Shown here piece by piece: positions 46,174 through 48,715 of a DNA stretch of 48,715 bases. The notes below the pieces were generated by a model. That model had not been told where the DNA came from and searched no databases. It saw only the letters and a program-made list of their open reading frames with translations. The stretch is from Candidatus Iainarchaeum sp. (GTDB taxonomy: Archaea > Iainarchaeota > Iainarchaeia > Iainarchaeales > JAAZKV01), in assembly GCA_028691435.1 (NCBI GenBank), contig JAQUZG010000001.1:18206-66920 (forward strand), read 5' to 3'. Made by a program: the position numbers and the translations under genes. How positions within the stretch are numbered: position 1 is the first letter of the stretch; every line of letters starts with the position of its first letter.

Positions 46174-47778
46174 TTATTTTAATTCTTTAGAAACAAAATA
46201 ATTATCATCTTTATAATTAAATTTTTTCTTATAATATTCTCTCACTCCAATTCCAGAAATTATTATCATTTTTTTCATGTCATATTTTTCTTTAGCAATT
46301 TTTTCAGCTTCATTAATTAATAATTGTCCATAACCTTTATGCTGTTCACTTGCTTCTTCTTTTTCACTACCCACACTAATTCCTTTTCCATAAACATGTA
46401 ATTCTCTAATTAATGCAGTTCTATTAGTAATTTCTTTTAAAAATGGGTTTGATGGTATTCTAAGTCTGGTAAAACCAAATAAATTTTTTTTATTTTCAAA
46501 TGAAATAAAATATTCTTCACCATCACTAGCATCATATTTTAATATTTTTAATTTTGGTTTAGTATCTTTAAGGTTTGCTATTTTTTTATTTTCATTTAAT
46601 TCTCTTTTACTTAATCCAATTTCTCTACATCTAATACAATTACATTTTGTTCCATCTTTAATCATTTGTTTTTCAATTAATTGTCTTAAATTTGTTTTTT
46701 TAATTCCTGCACTTATTACATTACTTGGTATGTCTCTATTTACTCTCATAATTCTAACATATGGTGGAATTTCGCTTTTTATTTTAGATAATAACTTGAT
46801 TGCATAATCTTCATTAATTGGTTCAAATTCTTTTTTCTTCCATTGAGTATATAGTTTTGATCCTTTAATTACAAGACATGGATAAAATTTTACCATGTCT
46901 GGTGAAAAATTAGGGTTATTAAAAACTGCTCTAAAATTTTTTAAATCACTCTTAAAATTACTTCCTGGTAATCCAGGCATTAAATGATATAAAACTTTAA
47001 ATGAAGAATCTTTTAATTTTTTAGTTGCATCAATTACATCTTTAACTTTGTGGCCTCTATTAATTTTTTTGTAAATTGAATCTGAAATATTTTGTACTCC
47101 AAGTTCTACTCTTGTTCCACCTAAATAAAGCATTCTTTCGATATCTTTTTCATTACAAATATCTGGTCTAGTTTCAAATGTAATTCCAACGACTCTTCTT
47201 TTTGATAATTCAGCATTTTTTTTAGATAATTCAAAATTTTTAGCTATTTTTTCATTACAAGCATCAATACTTTTTTTTACAATTTCTTCTTGTTTATCAT
47301 AATCAAGTGCAGTAAATGAACTTCCTTGAAAAATTAATTCTATTTTATTAGCATTATTTCCTGTAGCATCAAGTTGATTAATTCTATTTTTTACAATTTC
47401 AAAAGAATCATAATTAAGTCTTTGAGCTCTTAATGTGGATGGTTCAAAACCAGTATATGATTTAGGTGCAGTTTTATCTTTAAATTGACTTGGACAGTAA
47501 GTACACTTTCCAGGACAATCAAATGGTGGCAACATTATAGCAATAGTTTGTACACCAGACAAACTTCTAGTTGGTTTAATTGATAACAACTTTTTTTCCT
47601 TAATATTTGGTTTTTTTATTTGTGCTAAAATAAATGGTCTAGCTGGAACTTCAGTTAAGTTATATTTTTTAGCATAAAAAAATTGTCTTAAACTTAATTC
47701 ATGTTCTGTATTAATTTCGTTTGAATTAATTTCTTTGATTATACTTTTAGCAAAATTAATTTCATTATCTTTATTCAT
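46174..47778 (-). CDS. elp3: Elp3 radical SAM/GNAT tRNA uridine-modifying enzyme
   Basis: CPGKCTYCPSQ, RVVGITFETRPD, TRVELGVQ, C-terminal HKGYGQLLINEAE acetyltransferase. Confidence 0.96.
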   Translation of the reverse strand: MNKDNEINFAKSIIKEINSNEINTEHELSLRQFFYAKKYNLTEVPARPFILAQIKKPNIKEKKLLSIKPTRSLSGVQTIAIMLPPFDCPGKCTYCPSQFKDKTAPKSYTGFEPSTLRAQRLNYDSFEIVKNRINQLDATGNNANKIELIFQGSSFTALDYDKQEEIVKKSIDACNEKIAKNFELSKKNAELSKRRVVGITFETRPDICNEKDIERMLYLGGTRVELGVQNISDSIYKKINRGHKVKDVIDATKKLKDSSFKVLYHLMPGLPGSNFKSDLKNFRAVFNNPNFSPDMVKFYPCLVIKGSKLYTQWKKKEFEPINEDYAIKLLSKIKSEIPPYVRIMRVNRDIPSNVISAGIKKTNLRQLIEKQMIKDGTKCNCIRCREIGLSKRELNENKKIANLKDTKPKLKILKYDASDGEEYFISFENKKNLFGFTRLRIPSNPFLKEITNRTALIRELHVYGKGISVGSEKEEASEQHKGYGQLLINEAEKIAKEKYDMKKMIIISGIGVREYYKKKFNYKDDNYFVSKELK

Positions 47779-47833
47779 TTATACTCACTATAATTATTTA
47801 TTTTTTTAATTAATAAATTTAAAATTAGTTTAA

Positions 47834-48628
47834 TTAATGCCCAAGAAATCCAACAAGTATAGCATTAAAATAATAATTTAAAGCAACTGAAATTGAATAA
47901 AATGGAAATCCATAATATGGTGAAGTAAATTTACTTATTATTGTTGGTGTTCCAATTAAAGTAGTTGTGAAATCTTTTTTTACATCTAAATAAGAAATTT
48001 CTAAATTAATTTTTTTTTCTCCTTCAACTTTTGGTATAACTTCTAATGAATATATCGTTTTTGAAGATTTTGGAATAGTAATTCTATTTGAAAAATTATT
48101 GGATAGTAAATATTTTGGCGCATCAGTTGTTAAATCAATAATTATTGCCGCATTTGATTTATTAACAAACAATAAATCAAAACTTGTTTTTTCATTAACA
48201 TTACTTTTAGCATAATGATTATTTAAAATTATTTCAAGTAAATTCTTTTCAACTGTAAAGTACACTTTTATTTTTTGATAGTATGTTCCATTAAATTCAA
48301 TTTCTATTTCATATTCTTTTTCAGGAGTATTTTTTTTAGTGTCAATTAAAATTTTAAAATTTTCAAGATCATTAATTTGAGTAATATTAAATCCATCTGT
48401 TTCATTTAAATTTCCTGTAATTTTAACATCATTTATTCTTCCATATGCTTTTGAAAAAATTAATTCCATTGTAGTTCCAGGCATCATTTTTCCAACATTA
48501 ACGCTATCTGTAACATCTTGATATATTGGTTCCACAATTCTTATGGAAAAAACAGTTGAGCACATTACAAGTAAAAAGACTAAACTAATTATTTGTAAAA
48601 TACTATGGTTTTTAAACATTATAATCAA
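47834..48628 (-). CDS. Secreted/membrane-anchored COG1361-like protein
   Basis: Signal peptide, beta-rich domains, C-terminal hydrophobic segment. Confidence 0.5.
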   Translation of the reverse strand: MIIMFKNHSILQIISLVFLLVMCSTVFSIRIVEPIYQDVTDSVNVGKMMPGTTMELIFSKAYGRINDVKITGNLNETDGFNITQINDLENFKILIDTKKNTPEKEYEIEIEFNGTYYQKIKVYFTVEKNLLEIILNNHYAKSNVNEKTSFDLLFVNKSNAAIIIDLTTDAPKYLLSNNFSNRITIPKSSKTIYSLEVIPKVEGEKKINLEISYLDVKKDFTTTLIGTPTIISKFTSPYYGFPFYSISVALNYYFNAILVGFLGH

Positions 48629-48715
48629 ATACTTTTTTATAGAAAAGGAATAAAAAGGTTATCAAAATGGATAGTGACGAGTCAAGGTTTAGTATGACAA
48701 AAAAACATCATACCA

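Noticed and set aside
48667-48715. ATG-initiated frame running off the window end (MDSDESRFSMTKKHHT)
   Set aside because: Too short and truncated to support as a CDS.
1-48715. Possible CRISPR arrays, transposons, prophage or integrase signatures
   Set aside because: No spaced direct repeats, transposase, recombinase or phage structural genes were recognised.

Overview
AT-rich archaeal chromosomal window, probably from a DPANN-like lineage (inference from gene content and compactness). It is densely coding, with no CRISPR array, transposon or prophage seen. Informational genes: SRP54, FtsY and an SRP RNA (minus strand, not in the ORF track), RadA, RPA, Pelota next to ABCE1, Elp3, and an Rpr2-like / S19e / L39e / L31e / aIF6 / prefoldin run. 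Nucleotide genes: NrdD/NrdG, UPF0200-like kinase, dCMP deaminase, dTMP kinase, a double-length ThyX-like protein, GlyA, and HD and MazG-like hydrolases. There is a large class III signal peptide (archaeal type IV pilus-like) locus, a second pilin-like cluster, and five tRNAs. Main observations: (1) the anaerobic ribonucleotide reductase NrdD appears split, with the C-terminal glycyl-radical domain encoded by a separate 49-aa ORF (11697..11846) that the ORF track misses; (2) many genes have their stop codon inside a perfect or near-perfect inverted repeat; (3) a three-hairpin candidate leader RNA precedes the S19e gene; (4) two small pilin-like ORFs, a bacterial-type TGT, dyad-flanked TATA boxes and lysine-rich mini-proteins. 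All calls come from reading sequence and motifs only; no database search was run.
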